Positions 17,203 to 25,361 of a stretch of DNA of 28,927 nucleotides are shown piece by piece (position 1 is the stretch's first letter; the number at the start of each line of letters is the position of its first letter). Below the pieces are notes generated by a model that searched no databases, was not told the origin of the DNA, and saw only the letters and a program-made list of their open reading frames with translations. The DNA is from JAFDVL01 sp043719385. GTDB lineage: Bacteria; Acidobacteriota; Blastocatellia; RBC074. Both the position numbers and the translations under genes were made by a program. Location of the stretch: contig JAYSTY010000535.1 in NCBI GenBank assembly GCA_043719385.1, forward strand, positions 1 to 28,927, given 5' to 3'.

Positions 17203-19431
17203 TCAGGAGCGAGCAGTGCCGGGCAATTTAAAGGACGCCACTGACGAGCGTAACTCATCCGCCAAACTTGACAGGCCGTTTACGGTGACGGCTGATTGTT
17301 GAATTCCCGAAGTCGTTTCGCCGATGATGTTTGAAATGCTGGACATCGCTTGCGAAAGCGTTTCAGAACTGAGTGTTTGTTTCTTTGACGCCTGCGAAAT
17401 AGCCTGAATCAGATCAGCCAGACGCGCCGAAACGTTTTCAATTTCAGTGAGTGACTGACCCGCCTGTAAGGCAAGTTTCGATCCTTCGACCACTTCCTTG
17501 TTATTGGATTCCATCGCGGAGATGGCATCGTTCGTACCAACCTGAATTGATTTAACGAGACTGGAAATTTTTGAGGTGGCCTGTGAAGAGCGTTCCGCGA
17601 GATGTTCGATTTCTTCGGCGACCACCGCGAATCCGCGTCCCGCTTCACCGGCAGTAGCCGCCTGAATGGACGCGTTAAGCGCGAGGATTGAGGTTTGGTC
17701 GGCAATTTCATCAATGAGCTGAACGATTTCGCCAATTTCTTTTGAGCTGTCACTCAGACGTTTCATGTGACTGGATGTTTCCTGCACCTGCTCACGAATA
17801 CGATTCATACCTTTGATGGTATCCTGCACCGCCTTCGCGCCCTGTCGTGCGTTGACAAGTGATTGTTGTGCCACCGATGCGGACATCACCGCGCCTTCGG
17901 AAACTTCCTGAATTGAGACAGTCATTTCTTGTAAAGCATGAGATGTTTTCAGCACCTCTTCAGATTGTTGTTCAGCTTTATCCACCAGCGCCTGAGTATT
18001 TTCCCGCGTTGAAATGGCAGCATCCGTAACCTGTGAAGATACTTGTTTGACCTGACCAATAATGCGCCGTAACTCAGCGATCATAAAATTAAAGGAGTCG
18101 GCGATGGCTCCCGTCACGTCTTCGGTGACCGCCGCCTCACGTGTCAGATCGCCTTCTGCTACCGTACTTACTTCTTCCAGCAATCTCATAATTGAGCGCT
18201 GAATCGAGTCGCGTTCTTCGCGTGATTGCAACAGACCGCGAGTGTTGTCGAGGGTCGTATTAAATGAATTCGCCAGGGTTCCGAGTTCGTCCTGTGAAAC
18301 CACTTCGGCGCGGGCATCCACGTTGCCGACTTCGATTTGTTTGACCAGCCAGGTCAGTGAGTTCACCTGCGAACCAATCCCACGCAGGATGACAATCGTG
18401 ATTGCGAGCGAGAGCAGCAACACAATGAACACGAGAGCGAGAGTGGTGTTTCGTTCAGATTTGAAACCGCCAATACGCTTATTTAATAGCTCTGTTAAGT
18501 TGCTGACTGAACTGTCGTGCAGGGCAAACAGCCGCTCCAGCGTTTTTGTTCCTGCGCCGAAAACCTGTTCAGCATTCCCGTTCGCCGGATTGAAATTCTC
18601 TGCGCGTTTGAGAAAATCTTTCGTTTCACGCAAAGCATCATTCAGTGCCTGTTGTTCGCGTGAAGCCAGATCGCCACCAGCGGCAGAGTTCGCATCAAAC
18701 GCTTTATGAATGCCGGTTTCGGCATTTTTCAACGATGATTGCGCACGCGCCATTTGGAAGCTCAATTCTGCTTGTTCCTGCGATGTAATGGTTTTACTGC
18801 CCAGTGCCCCAGCCATCAACCCGCGCACCTGACCGGCGGCATCAATACTTTCCGGTAACTGGGTGATGACCGAATCCATCAGGTAATATGTGTCGAGATC
18901 AGGGTCGAGAATCAAGTTCGATTTATCACCGACCTGCGCAATCAAACTATCAATTTGCGTCATCAATCGGTTGTGCCCATCAAAAACATCCTGTGCCCCG
19001 GCAGCATTGACAGATTTACTTCTGATGCTTTCCCAATCACGCTTGAGTGCATTGACCTTATCAGTTGCCTCAAACATTGCGCCGTAGGTGGTTCCTTCTA
19101 CTGCGCGTCCATCTATTTCGCTCAATGACTGAAAGGCCGCGTTGACCGCTTGTTCAGTGGTCGCAATTTGATCCTTCAGACCTGAATTACCTTTAAGCTG
19201 ACTGTAAACCAGTCCCCGGTGTTTCGCCATTTGCTCATAGAGCTTGCGCGTGGAGGGTAAATAATCTGTACCGTAAGTTTCTTTCTGGGCAAAAACGATG
19301 TCTTTGTTTTTGGCTTTGACCAGTTGCCAGGTAATGTAAGGGACGGCGGAACCGATCAGGACAGCGATCAGTGTAATTTTCTGCCAAAGTTTCAGTTTCC
19401 CGAATACATTGAAAAAATTCAGGTTTTTCAT
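17203..19431 (-). CDS. Methyl-accepting chemotaxis protein, PilJ-like, helical sensor
   Basis: The 742-residue receptor has transmembrane helices at about 17-36 and 329-351, with a 290-residue, mostly helical outer domain between them. The outer domain holds SNLILDPDLDTYYLMD (171-186), a segment seen in several four-helix-bundle type receptors. A HAMP domain follows (about 350-402), then a second HAMP-like segment (EGDLTREAAVTEDVTGAIADSF) as in PilJ, then the coiled-coil signalling domain with EAGRGFAVVAEEIEHLAERS at its tip. GAGAG precedes the ATG by a few bases. The gene lies between cheW and the second receptor. The cytoplasmic halves of the two receptors are alike and the sensors are not, suggesting duplication followed by sensor replacement. 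The ligand is unknown. Confidence 0.93.
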   Translation of the reverse strand: MKNLNFFNVFGKLKLWQKITLIAVLIGSAVPYITWQLVKAKNKDIVFAQKETYGTDYLPSTRKLYEQMAKHRGLVYSQLKGNSGLKDQIATTEQAVNAAFQSLSEIDGRAVEGTTYGAMFEATDKVNALKRDWESIRSKSVNAAGAQDVFDGHNRLMTQIDSLIAQVGDKSNLILDPDLDTYYLMDSVITQLPESIDAAGQVRGLMAGALGSKTITSQEQAELSFQMARAQSSLKNAETGIHKAFDANSAAGGDLASREQQALNDALRETKDFLKRAENFNPANGNAEQVFGAGTKTLERLFALHDSSVSNLTELLNKRIGGFKSERNTTLALVFIVLLLSLAITIVILRGIGSQVNSLTWLVKQIEVGNVDARAEVVSQDELGTLANSFNTTLDNTRGLLQSREERDSIQRSIMRLLEEVSTVAEGDLTREAAVTEDVTGAIADSFNFMIAELRRIIGQVKQVSSQVTDAAISTRENTQALVDKAEQQSEEVLKTSHALQEMTVSIQEVSEGAVMSASVAQQSLVNARQGAKAVQDTIKGMNRIREQVQETSSHMKRLSDSSKEIGEIVQLIDEIADQTSILALNASIQAATAGEAGRGFAVVAEEIEHLAERSSQATSKISSLVKSIQVGTNDAISAMESNNKEVVEGSKLALQAGQSLTEIENVSARLADLIQAISQASKKQTLSSETLSQAMSSISNIIGETTSGIQQSAVTVNGLSSLADELRSSVASFKLPGTARS

Positions 19432-19534
19432 GTTCTCTCCGTGATTGATGAGGATCTACTGCCTCTGAATTCAGCTCGTGAGCTAAAATTGGTTCATCTG
19501 CGACGAAGGTGTTTGGCTTCGGCGGTTGGTATCG

Positions 19535-19600
19535 TCACTTCCTAAAAAGATGACGTGAAGTGAAAATCTTGTGGCGCGGGACAAGGCTCCTGTCAGGAGC
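19535..19600 (-). promoter_or_regulatory. Two inverted repeats in cheW-receptor spacer
   Basis: TCACTTC pairs with GAAGTGA (19535-19541 with 19557-19563), and GCTCCT-GTC-AGGAGC forms a tight hairpin at 19586-19600. Both are in the 207-base spacer between cheW and the first receptor gene. They may process or stabilise the transcript; no promoter is evident. Confidence 0.4.
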
Positions 19601-19638
19601 AGGCGCATACCTTGAGACGGGGTGTTCAGTAAAAAAAC

Positions 19639-20307
19639 TTACTGGATAAGTGCCATAGATGACAGCAGGCCTTCCAGGTTTAAGATGTTCAATAAACTGC
19701 CGTTTTGTTCGTAAACCCCATGTAAATAAGGTTCGACGCGATTTTCATAAGATAATTCCGGCAGGCTGATTAACTCCTCTGAGACACTCATCATGCCTTC
19801 GATTTGATCTACGACTAAACTGGTCATCAGGTCGCGTCGCTTATTTCGCACCACGCACACGCTGCTTATTTCAGGAGTGAGTTTTTCCGGCAGGTTGAGA
19901 AAAGCGCCGCAATCCACGACGGAAATAATATCTCCGCGCAGATTGGTGACACCTAACACCCAGGTCGGAACATTGGGGACGGGGGTGATGCGTTGCGGTT
20001 CACCGACTTCCATCACCTGATTGATCGGGACTGCGTATTTGGCCTGGGCCAGCGAAAAGATGATGTATTTTCCCTGGGTTAAGAGAGTTTTCGGTGTCAG
20101 TGTTTGCTGGCCGGTTGTGGTCGCTGTGGCGCTGGCTCTGTCTCTGTCTGACAAGCGCTGATCAGCCACCGATTGATCAAGCAGCGCAATGATGTCTTCC
20201 AGCGAATGGCTGCTGAAGGTTGCCTGTGGCGGACTCATCCTGTCACCCGGCATGGGGGGTAAATCAAGAATTGACTCAGACGCGATAGTTTGATTTTCGT
20301 CGCTCAT
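19639..20307 (-). CDS. cheW: CheW-like coupling protein (PilI-like)
   Basis: The protein is 222 residues from the ATG at 20307. After an 80-residue Ser/Pro-rich N-terminal tail comes one CheW domain (KYIIFSLAQAKYAVPINQVMEVGE, then WVLGVTNLRGDIISVVDC). That is the standard coupling protein fold that joins receptors to CheA. The start is uncertain: the frame is open to a TTG at 20385, four bases after the regulator stop, and neither start has a clear ribosome binding site. Translational coupling from the upstream gene would favour the TTG; the ATG gives the more usual N-terminus. The gene is third in the operon. Confidence 0.88.
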   Translation of the reverse strand: MSDENQTIASESILDLPPMPGDRMSPPQATFSSHSLEDIIALLDQSVADQRLSDRDRASATATTTGQQTLTPKTLLTQGKYIIFSLAQAKYAVPINQVMEVGEPQRITPVPNVPTWVLGVTNLRGDIISVVDCGAFLNLPEKLTPEISSVCVVRNKRRDLMTSLVVDQIEGMMSVSEELISLPELSYENRVEPYLHGVYEQNGSLLNILNLEGLLSSMALIQ

Positions 20308-20389
20308 AATAGTAGGTAAAGGTGAGCTGTTCAGAGTCGGCAGAGAAATCCAAATGAGGTGCCGCTCGGGGCCGCTTAACCCCAAAGAT

Positions 20390-20755
20390 TTAGAGATGTT
20401 TGGCTACTGCGGCTAACAATTCAGTATCAGCAAATGGCTTGGTCAGGTAGGCATCGGCGCCCTGGCGCAAGCCCCAGAAACGGTCGCTATCCTGATTTTT
20501 GCTGGTGAGCATCACCACTGGAATATCTTTGGTGTCTTCGGCGGTTTTGAGCTTGCGACAAATCTGGAAGCCGTTCTGACCAGGCAGAATGACATCCAGT
20601 ACAATCAGGTCCGGTTTTTCAGAAGAGGCTTTCTGTAGAGCTTCTTCACCGTCAACGGCGGTGACCAGACGGTAGCCCTGAGTTTGCAGACAAGCGGTTG
20701 CCATTTTCATTTGCGTCGGACTGTCATCAACCACCAGAATTTTTGCCTGAGGCAT
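20390..20755 (-). CDS. Single-domain response regulator, PilH/CheY-like
   Basis: At 121 residues the protein is a lone receiver with all key residues: D10 and D11, phosphoacceptor D54 (VLDVILPGQNG), T84 and K106. AKILVVDDSPTQ at the start and GFQICRKLK after the phosphorylation site resemble PilH and PilG rather than flagellar CheY. It would receive phosphate from the CheA hybrid and either act on the pilus machinery or drain phosphate. AAGGAGATC precedes the ATG at a good distance. It is the second gene of the operon, 92 bases after the TPR-REC gene. Confidence 0.93.
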   Translation of the reverse strand: MPQAKILVVDDSPTQMKMATACLQTQGYRLVTAVDGEEALQKASSEKPDLIVLDVILPGQNGFQICRKLKTAEDTKDIPVVMLTSKNQDSDRFWGLRQGADAYLTKPFADTELLAAVAKHL

Positions 20756-20810
20756 AAATGATCTCCTTATTTATTAATCATGTGGCAGCCTCTCAGCGTG
20801 CCAGGATTGC

Positions 20811-20838
20811 TCAATGAATGGACGAAATCATTCATTGA
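20811..20838 (-). promoter_or_regulatory. Stem-loop between the first two operon genes
   Basis: TCAATGAATG and CATTCATTGA form a perfect ten-base-pair stem with an eight-base loop, nine bases after the stop of the TPR-REC gene on the transcribed strand. There is no T-run after it, so a stabilising or processing hairpin is more likely than a terminator. Confidence 0.5.
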
Positions 20839-20847
20839 AATTATTTA

Positions 20848-22200
20848 TCAAACCTGTTGCTGACAGTGCATATCAATCATTTGCAACAGGCTGTCAGTTT
20901 CAAAAGGTTTGGTGATATAGGCTGTGGCTCCCACCATTCGTCCGCGCAGGCGGTCAAAAATTCCATCTTTGCCGGACAGCATAATGACCGGCACAGTTTT
21001 CGTAACTGAATTCCCCCGGATCATTTTGCAGAGCTGGTAACCATCCATGTGGGGCATCGTAATATCCGATAAAATCAGGTCAGGAATGACTTCCTTGAGC
21101 TTATTCATCGCATCCAGACCATTGTTTGCACACAACACGCGATGCCCGTATTTTTCCAGCGCCATCGAAACGATTTTCCGAATCGTGGGACTGTCATCAA
21201 CCACCAGAATCGTGTACCCGTTTAATGGCTCGTGCAGCGGTTCAGCGACAGGTTCGGGGGGGGGCAGGCTGGCGACCAGTGCGCTGGTGGCGGCGGTCGT
21301 TGCCTGGTGAACGTATTGCAATAAATTATCAACCTGAGTTCTGAGCTTTTCATCGCGCAGCTTCAGTTTGGTGGCTTCGCGTAAATATTTGGTTCCTTCC
21401 TCAATCCGGTTGAGGTTCAAGTACCCCAGTCCCAAATTGTATAAGGTAAAATAATCAACGCCGCTTCCAACGCGATCCGCCTCATCTTCGAGGCGGCGCA
21501 CCGATTCTCGCACCAGGGGAAGATTGACTTCTTTGTTATTCAATAATTCTTCAAAATTCGTGAGTGATACGACGGCCCGACATTTAGGACAACGCGTTAC
21601 CACCTTGATGGCTTCGCTGCCGCAGAGTGGGCAACTCCAACCGGACGATGAGAGGACTTTAAAATTGGCTTGAGCCGCAGCTTCGACATTTCCCGGCACT
21701 GTTTCCCGGATTGAAGGGGGAACCACCGCTTGAGGTTGTAATTTGTTGAGCCAGGCCTGCGCACGTTCATTATCCGGATTGATTTCCAGGACTCGTAACG
21801 TACATTGCGTCGCCTCCTGCGCATCATTGGCGATGGTGGCTAACCATAACCAGGCGACCTCAGAGTTGCTATCAATTTTGGTGAGTTCAATGAGTAATTC
21901 GCGGGCTTCTTCTTTCTTACTATTTTTGGCGGCGGCAATACCTTCCTGCAACAACATTCTGCGCAAACCATTAACGGCATGCTCCTGCGTCGGATTTAGT
22001 TTCATGACCCGGCGCCAACAGCGTATGGTTTCCTGCGGGTCTGTTGCCACTGACGCCAGCCAAAGCCAGGCCAGTTCATTATCCGGGTGGGAGGCGGTGA
22101 CCTTCTCAAGTAATTTCCGTGCCGCCTCCTTATTGCCGGAAAGCGCTGAGGCAATTCCTTCCTGCAAGAGCGCCAGTTTTTGATGTGCTTGTGTACTCAT
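20848..22200 (-). CDS. TPR, zinc-ribbon and receiver domain fusion protein (PilG-like receiver)
   Basis: The 450-residue protein starts with two similar helical repeats of about 72 residues (11-82 and 84-154, each LLQEGIA...AWLWLA...), a TPR-like pattern. A zinc ribbon with C190, C193, C204 and C207 (CPLC...CPKC) follows, then more TPR helices (about 245-300), a Pro-rich linker and a complete receiver (D379 in LSDITMPHMDGYQ, S409, K431) related to PilG. It has no signal peptide. The TPR part probably binds protein partners. The linker is coded by a C9 run (21256-21264 on the plus strand), so slippage would cut off the receiver. It is the first gene of the chemosensory operon. The ribosome binding site GAGAAC is weak. 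Confidence 0.87.
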   Translation of the reverse strand: MSTQAHQKLALLQEGIASALSGNKEAARKLLEKVTASHPDNELAWLWLASVATDPQETIRCWRRVMKLNPTQEHAVNGLRRMLLQEGIAAAKNSKKEEARELLIELTKIDSNSEVAWLWLATIANDAQEATQCTLRVLEINPDNERAQAWLNKLQPQAVVPPSIRETVPGNVEAAAQANFKVLSSSGWSCPLCGSEAIKVVTRCPKCRAVVSLTNFEELLNNKEVNLPLVRESVRRLEDEADRVGSGVDYFTLYNLGLGYLNLNRIEEGTKYLREATKLKLRDEKLRTQVDNLLQYVHQATTAATSALVASLPPPEPVAEPLHEPLNGYTILVVDDSPTIRKIVSMALEKYGHRVLCANNGLDAMNKLKEVIPDLILSDITMPHMDGYQLCKMIRGNSVTKTVPVIMLSGKDGIFDRLRGRMVGATAYITKPFETDSLLQMIDMHCQQQV

Positions 22201-22234
22201 TTTCGTTCTCAGGCTTGAAACTTGATTCCATTTC

Positions 22235-22288
22235 CCAGACCCGGTCTGGTGCGCCCCTGATAAAAGACAGACACAGGGACTCCGTCTG
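22235..22288. promoter_or_regulatory. Repeated CCAGAC/GTCTGG palindromes before the chemosensory operon
   Basis: The palindrome CCAGAC-CCG-GTCTGG at 22235-22249 is followed by a second CAGAC (22268-22272) and GTCTGG (22284-22289). All four half-sites lie 35-90 bases upstream of the TPR-REC start, where an operator or a structured leader would be expected. No regulator family is recognisable. Confidence 0.4.
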
Positions 22289-22641
22289 GTTCAGGGCAAT
22301 TCTCGTACCAGCAGGTTTATCGTTGAATTGTTAGGGTTTTGACGAATTTCCTAAACTCAGGCAGGAGAAGTGACATTCTCTGGTAACAAAAAAGTAACGA
22401 GATTTGTCAACTTGTAAGTTTTTAAAATCAGCTTTGACCGCTTTGTCCCAATGAAAATTCAGCCTGCAATCACGTCGCCATGATTTTCGGCATGGTTTGA
22501 GTTTTTGTCATTATGATCAGTGTTCTCAGGCTTCGCTCCATCTATAACAAAGAAATATCAGAGCTTTAGCAGAAATATTGAACACCTTTGTTTGCTAGAG
22601 TAAGCGCTCCTGACCGAGTTCCCCAAATAACTCGGCGCGGC

Positions 22642-22669
22642 AATTGCTGAGGAGTAATTGCTGAGAAGT
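22642..22669. repeat. Two-copy 14-bp direct repeat before the GGDEF-EAL gene
   Basis: AATTGCTGAGGAGT is followed without a gap by AATTGCTGAGAAGT, one base different. A third weak copy begins at 22670 (AATAGCTACTGATG). It lies about 100 bases upstream of the start and could be a tandem regulator site or a slippage duplication. Confidence 0.6.
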
Positions 22670-22765
22670 AATAGCTACTGATGCAGTAGTTATATTTTTA
22701 GTTCGATGGCTCATTGCCCACAGCCTGTCATTTAAAACAACTCCACTAAATCAGTATTAAGCAAA

Positions 22766-25120
22766 ATGATGACTGTACCGTTGCCAGCGAATGAAGAAGC
22801 CAGACTCGCCGCGCTGCACCAATGTCAAATTCTCGATACCGATCCCGAAGAACGGTTCGATAAGCTGACCCAATTGGCAGCGGAAGTCTGTAACGTCCCC
22901 ATGTCGACGATTTCTTTTGTCACCGCTGATTCAAGCTGGCCCAAATCACAATACGGCTGTCTGAATGAAGAGGGCGCACGAAAAGATAGTTTTAGCGGCT
23001 GGGTCATCCTGGGAAATGAGCCGCTGCTGGTCGCTGACACGACGCTGGATGAAAGATTCAAAGACAATCCATTTGTGACAGGCGACGCGCAAATTCGCTT
23101 TTTTGTTGGTGTGCCTTTATTGTCACCCGATGGTTATGTCATTGGAGCTTTGTCGGTTTTTGCTCAGGAACCGCGCGAGATCACCGCCGCCCAGAGCAAG
23201 ATGTTGTGCCATATCGCCGATCTGGTGATGGCACAGATTCAAATGAACAGCATTGCTGATTCTCTGACTGAGGCCTCAGCCGAACGTGATCAGCTCAAAC
23301 AACGCCTGCTCTTAAACGAAAAATTGATTAGCCGGATCGAGCAGCATGGCGGGACTCAGGCAAATGCTGTCAAGGAATTGAAGCAGAAAATTAAAGACCT
23401 TGAAACCCGTGAAGAACGCTATAGCCTGATTGCGCAATCCGCCAATAATGGAATTTGGGATTGGGACTTGTGCGCCAATAAAATCTTTTTCGATGCTCGC
23501 TGGGGCGAACTGCTGGGCGAGATTGATGCCGAATTTGTTGAGAGTACAAATTATTGGACTGATCGCATCCACCCGGACGATCTGGAACTATTTCAGGCGG
23601 AAGTCGAAGCGAATATGATTGGCTGGACTTCGCAGTTTAGAAATGAACATCGCCTGTTGCATCGGGATGGTTCTTATCGCTGGGTGCTGGTGCGTGGTTT
23701 ATCGGCACGCGACAAAGAGGATAAAGCCTATCGCCTGGCTGGTTCGATTACTGATATTACTGACAGCAAGGGCGCTGAACAGCAACTGCTCCATAACGCG
23801 TTTCACGATGTGCTGACCGGATTACCAAATCGCGCGCTGTTTATGGATCGGCTCAAACGTTCGTTGAATCGCGCCAAGCATCGCAACGAATATTTATTCG
23901 CCGCGCTCTTTTTAGACCTTGATCGGTTCAAGGTAATTAATGACAGTTTGGGGCATCAGGTGGGAGATGAATTGCTGGTCGGAATTGCCCGCAGGCTGGA
24001 AAAATGTATGCGCCCAGGCGATATGATTGCTCGCCTCGGAGGTGATGAATTTGCCGTCATTATTGATAATCTCAAAACTGCCGATGATGCAACCCAGGCG
24101 GCAGAGCGTTTGCATCAGGAAATGTCCGTCCCCTATTTGCTGAGTGGCCGCGAAGTTTATGCGTCCGCCAGCATCGGCATCGCACTCAGTCATGCTCAGC
24201 ATGAAACCGCCGAAGATTTTCTGCGGGCGGCGGACACCGCCATGTATCACGCCAAAAATCGCGGACGTGGTTGCGTGGAACTATTCGATACTGAAATGCA
24301 TGCGCGCGCCGTGGGGCAATTACAAATTGAAACAGATTTGCGCCGCGCCTTGCAACGCGAAGAATTTCGCACCTTTTATCAACCGATTGTTTCCACCGAG
24401 ACTCGCCAGGTGCGCGGGTTTGAAGCCCTCGTGCGCTGGCAACATCCCGAACACGGCCTGATGGCTCCCATTAAGTTTATCCAGGTGGCAGAAGATACCG
24501 GTTTGATAATTCCGATTGATCAATGGGTCTTGCGCGAAGCCTGTACACAATTGCGCCTCTGGCAACAGGAATTCCCCATGAATCCGCTGCTTTCCGTCAG
24601 CGTCAATCTTTCGGGCAAGCAATTCGCGCATCCTGATTTGTGCGATAAAATTCGCCGCATTCTGGACGAAACAGGCGTTATCCCACTCAGCATCAAACTG
24701 GAAATTACGGAAAGTTCGCTGGTTGAAAACCCGGATGCTGCTGCCCAAATCTTGCGACAACTTAAAGAACTTGGCGTGCGGATTTCACTGGATGATTTTG
24801 GCACGGGCTATTCATCGCTCAGCTATTTGCATCGCTTCCCGATTGACGTGCTGAAAATTGACCGCTCGTTTATCAATCGCATGAGCGTTGCCAAAAATTC
24901 TGAAATCGTCCGCACGATTATCACGCTGGCCATCAACCTCGGAATGGAAGTCATTGCCGAAGGCGTCGAGACCGAAGAACAGGTTGCCCAACTCGCAGGG
25001 ATGCGTTGTGATTACGTGCAGGGATATTTATTTTCGCAGCCAATCAGCAAAGATAATATTTATGAATTGCTGGCGATGACCTATCCCAAAACACAAAAGC
25101 CACAAAAAGCTGGTGCGTAA
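22766..25120 (+). CDS. GAF-PAS-GGDEF-EAL cyclic-di-GMP enzyme
   Basis: The 784-residue cytoplasmic protein has a GAF domain (about 20-160), a coiled-coil segment (165-215), a PAS domain (about 215-335), a GGDEF domain and an EAL domain. GGDEF is intact at 425-429 and is preceded five residues earlier by the inhibitory-site motif RPGD (416-419), so diguanylate cyclase activity with product feedback is expected. The EAL domain keeps its catalytic set: EAL at 553-555, N614 (SVNLS), E646/E649 (LEITES), DDFGTGYSS from 676, K697 (LKIDRS), E732/E735 region (AEGVETEEQ) and Q752. It can thus both make and break c-di-GMP, which controls pili and biofilm in many bacteria. No transmembrane segment is seen. 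It is divergent from the chemosensory operon. The ribosome binding site is weak, and ATG 22766 or 22769 is possible. Confidence 0.95.
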   Translation: MMTVPLPANEEARLAALHQCQILDTDPEERFDKLTQLAAEVCNVPMSTISFVTADSSWPKSQYGCLNEEGARKDSFSGWVILGNEPLLVADTTLDERFKDNPFVTGDAQIRFFVGVPLLSPDGYVIGALSVFAQEPREITAAQSKMLCHIADLVMAQIQMNSIADSLTEASAERDQLKQRLLLNEKLISRIEQHGGTQANAVKELKQKIKDLETREERYSLIAQSANNGIWDWDLCANKIFFDARWGELLGEIDAEFVESTNYWTDRIHPDDLELFQAEVEANMIGWTSQFRNEHRLLHRDGSYRWVLVRGLSARDKEDKAYRLAGSITDITDSKGAEQQLLHNAFHDVLTGLPNRALFMDRLKRSLNRAKHRNEYLFAALFLDLDRFKVINDSLGHQVGDELLVGIARRLEKCMRPGDMIARLGGDEFAVIIDNLKTADDATQAAERLHQEMSVPYLLSGREVYASASIGIALSHAQHETAEDFLRAADTAMYHAKNRGRGCVELFDTEMHARAVGQLQIETDLRRALQREEFRTFYQPIVSTETRQVRGFEALVRWQHPEHGLMAPIKFIQVAEDTGLIIPIDQWVLREACTQLRLWQQEFPMNPLLSVSVNLSGKQFAHPDLCDKIRRILDETGVIPLSIKLEITESSLVENPDAAAQILRQLKELGVRISLDDFGTGYSSLSYLHRFPIDVLKIDRSFINRMSVAKNSEIVRTIITLAINLGMEVIAEGVETEEQVAQLAGMRCDYVQGYLFSQPISKDNIYELLAMTYPKTQKPQKAGA

Positions 25121-25124
25121 AAAT

Positions 25125-25349
25125 TTATTGGGCTTCAATGTTTTGTGGATGATGTCGCCGACATAGCATGCACCTGGTGTATGTCGCGTTAATTAACTGC
25201 GCTTCCTTTCCTCCTTCAGTCACAGATTTGTCCTTGTTCTCTTCCGTAAATTGCTGCATATTCATGTGGCACGCTGTGCAATCTTCTTCACCACAAATAT
25301 AGCCTGGACAAGCGCCGCAATTCGCAGAACTGCGACCTGTCCATTTCAC
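25125..25349 (-). CDS. Small Cys-rich protein of unknown function
   Basis: This 74-residue ORF lies in the gap between the GGDEF-EAL gene and the aldo/keto reductase, on the opposite strand. It has eight cysteines in an ordered pattern: C11, C14, C19, C24, C27 with H28 (CTACH, a CxxCH motif), then C60, C63 and two histidines (RCMLCRRHH). The middle is charged (TEENKDKSVTEGGKEAQ). Such a pattern suggests a metal- or haem-binding protein, but there is no signal peptide, which argues against cytochrome c. No ribosome binding site precedes the ATG. Its start is 12 bases from the GTG start of the reductase on the other strand, so the two promoters would overlap coding sequence. I do not recognise a family, and it could be a chance ORF. 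Confidence 0.45.
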   Translation of the reverse strand: MKWTGRSSANCGACPGYICGEEDCTACHMNMQQFTEENKDKSVTEGGKEAQLINATYTRCMLCRRHHPQNIEAQ

Positions 25350-25361
25350 AAGGAGGACATC

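Larger units (their letters stand above)
22201..22765. other. Divergent regulatory region between chemosensory operon and GGDEF-EAL gene
   Basis: This 565-base spacer has no convincing gene and must hold both promoters. A TTGACA box reads on the minus strand at 22410-22405, but the -10 that would follow is poor. Structures seen: palindrome CCAGAC-CCG-GTCTGG (22235-22249), a related pair CAGAC/GTCTG (22268-22288), CCGAGTT-N8-AACTCGG (22614-22635), a 14-bp direct repeat (22642-22669) and CTACTG-ATG-CAGTAG (22675-22689). Such density suggests several regulator sites. Confidence 0.5.

Noticed and set aside
16980..17258. Minus-strand frame in the receptor-receptor spacer
   Set aside because: It overlaps the end of the first receptor gene in another frame, has no ribosome binding site, and covers the hairpins.
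25251..25361. Longer N-terminus of the aldo/keto reductase
   Set aside because: The GTG at 25362 has a near-perfect ribosome binding site and places the twin-arginine motif at a normal distance from the N-terminus.
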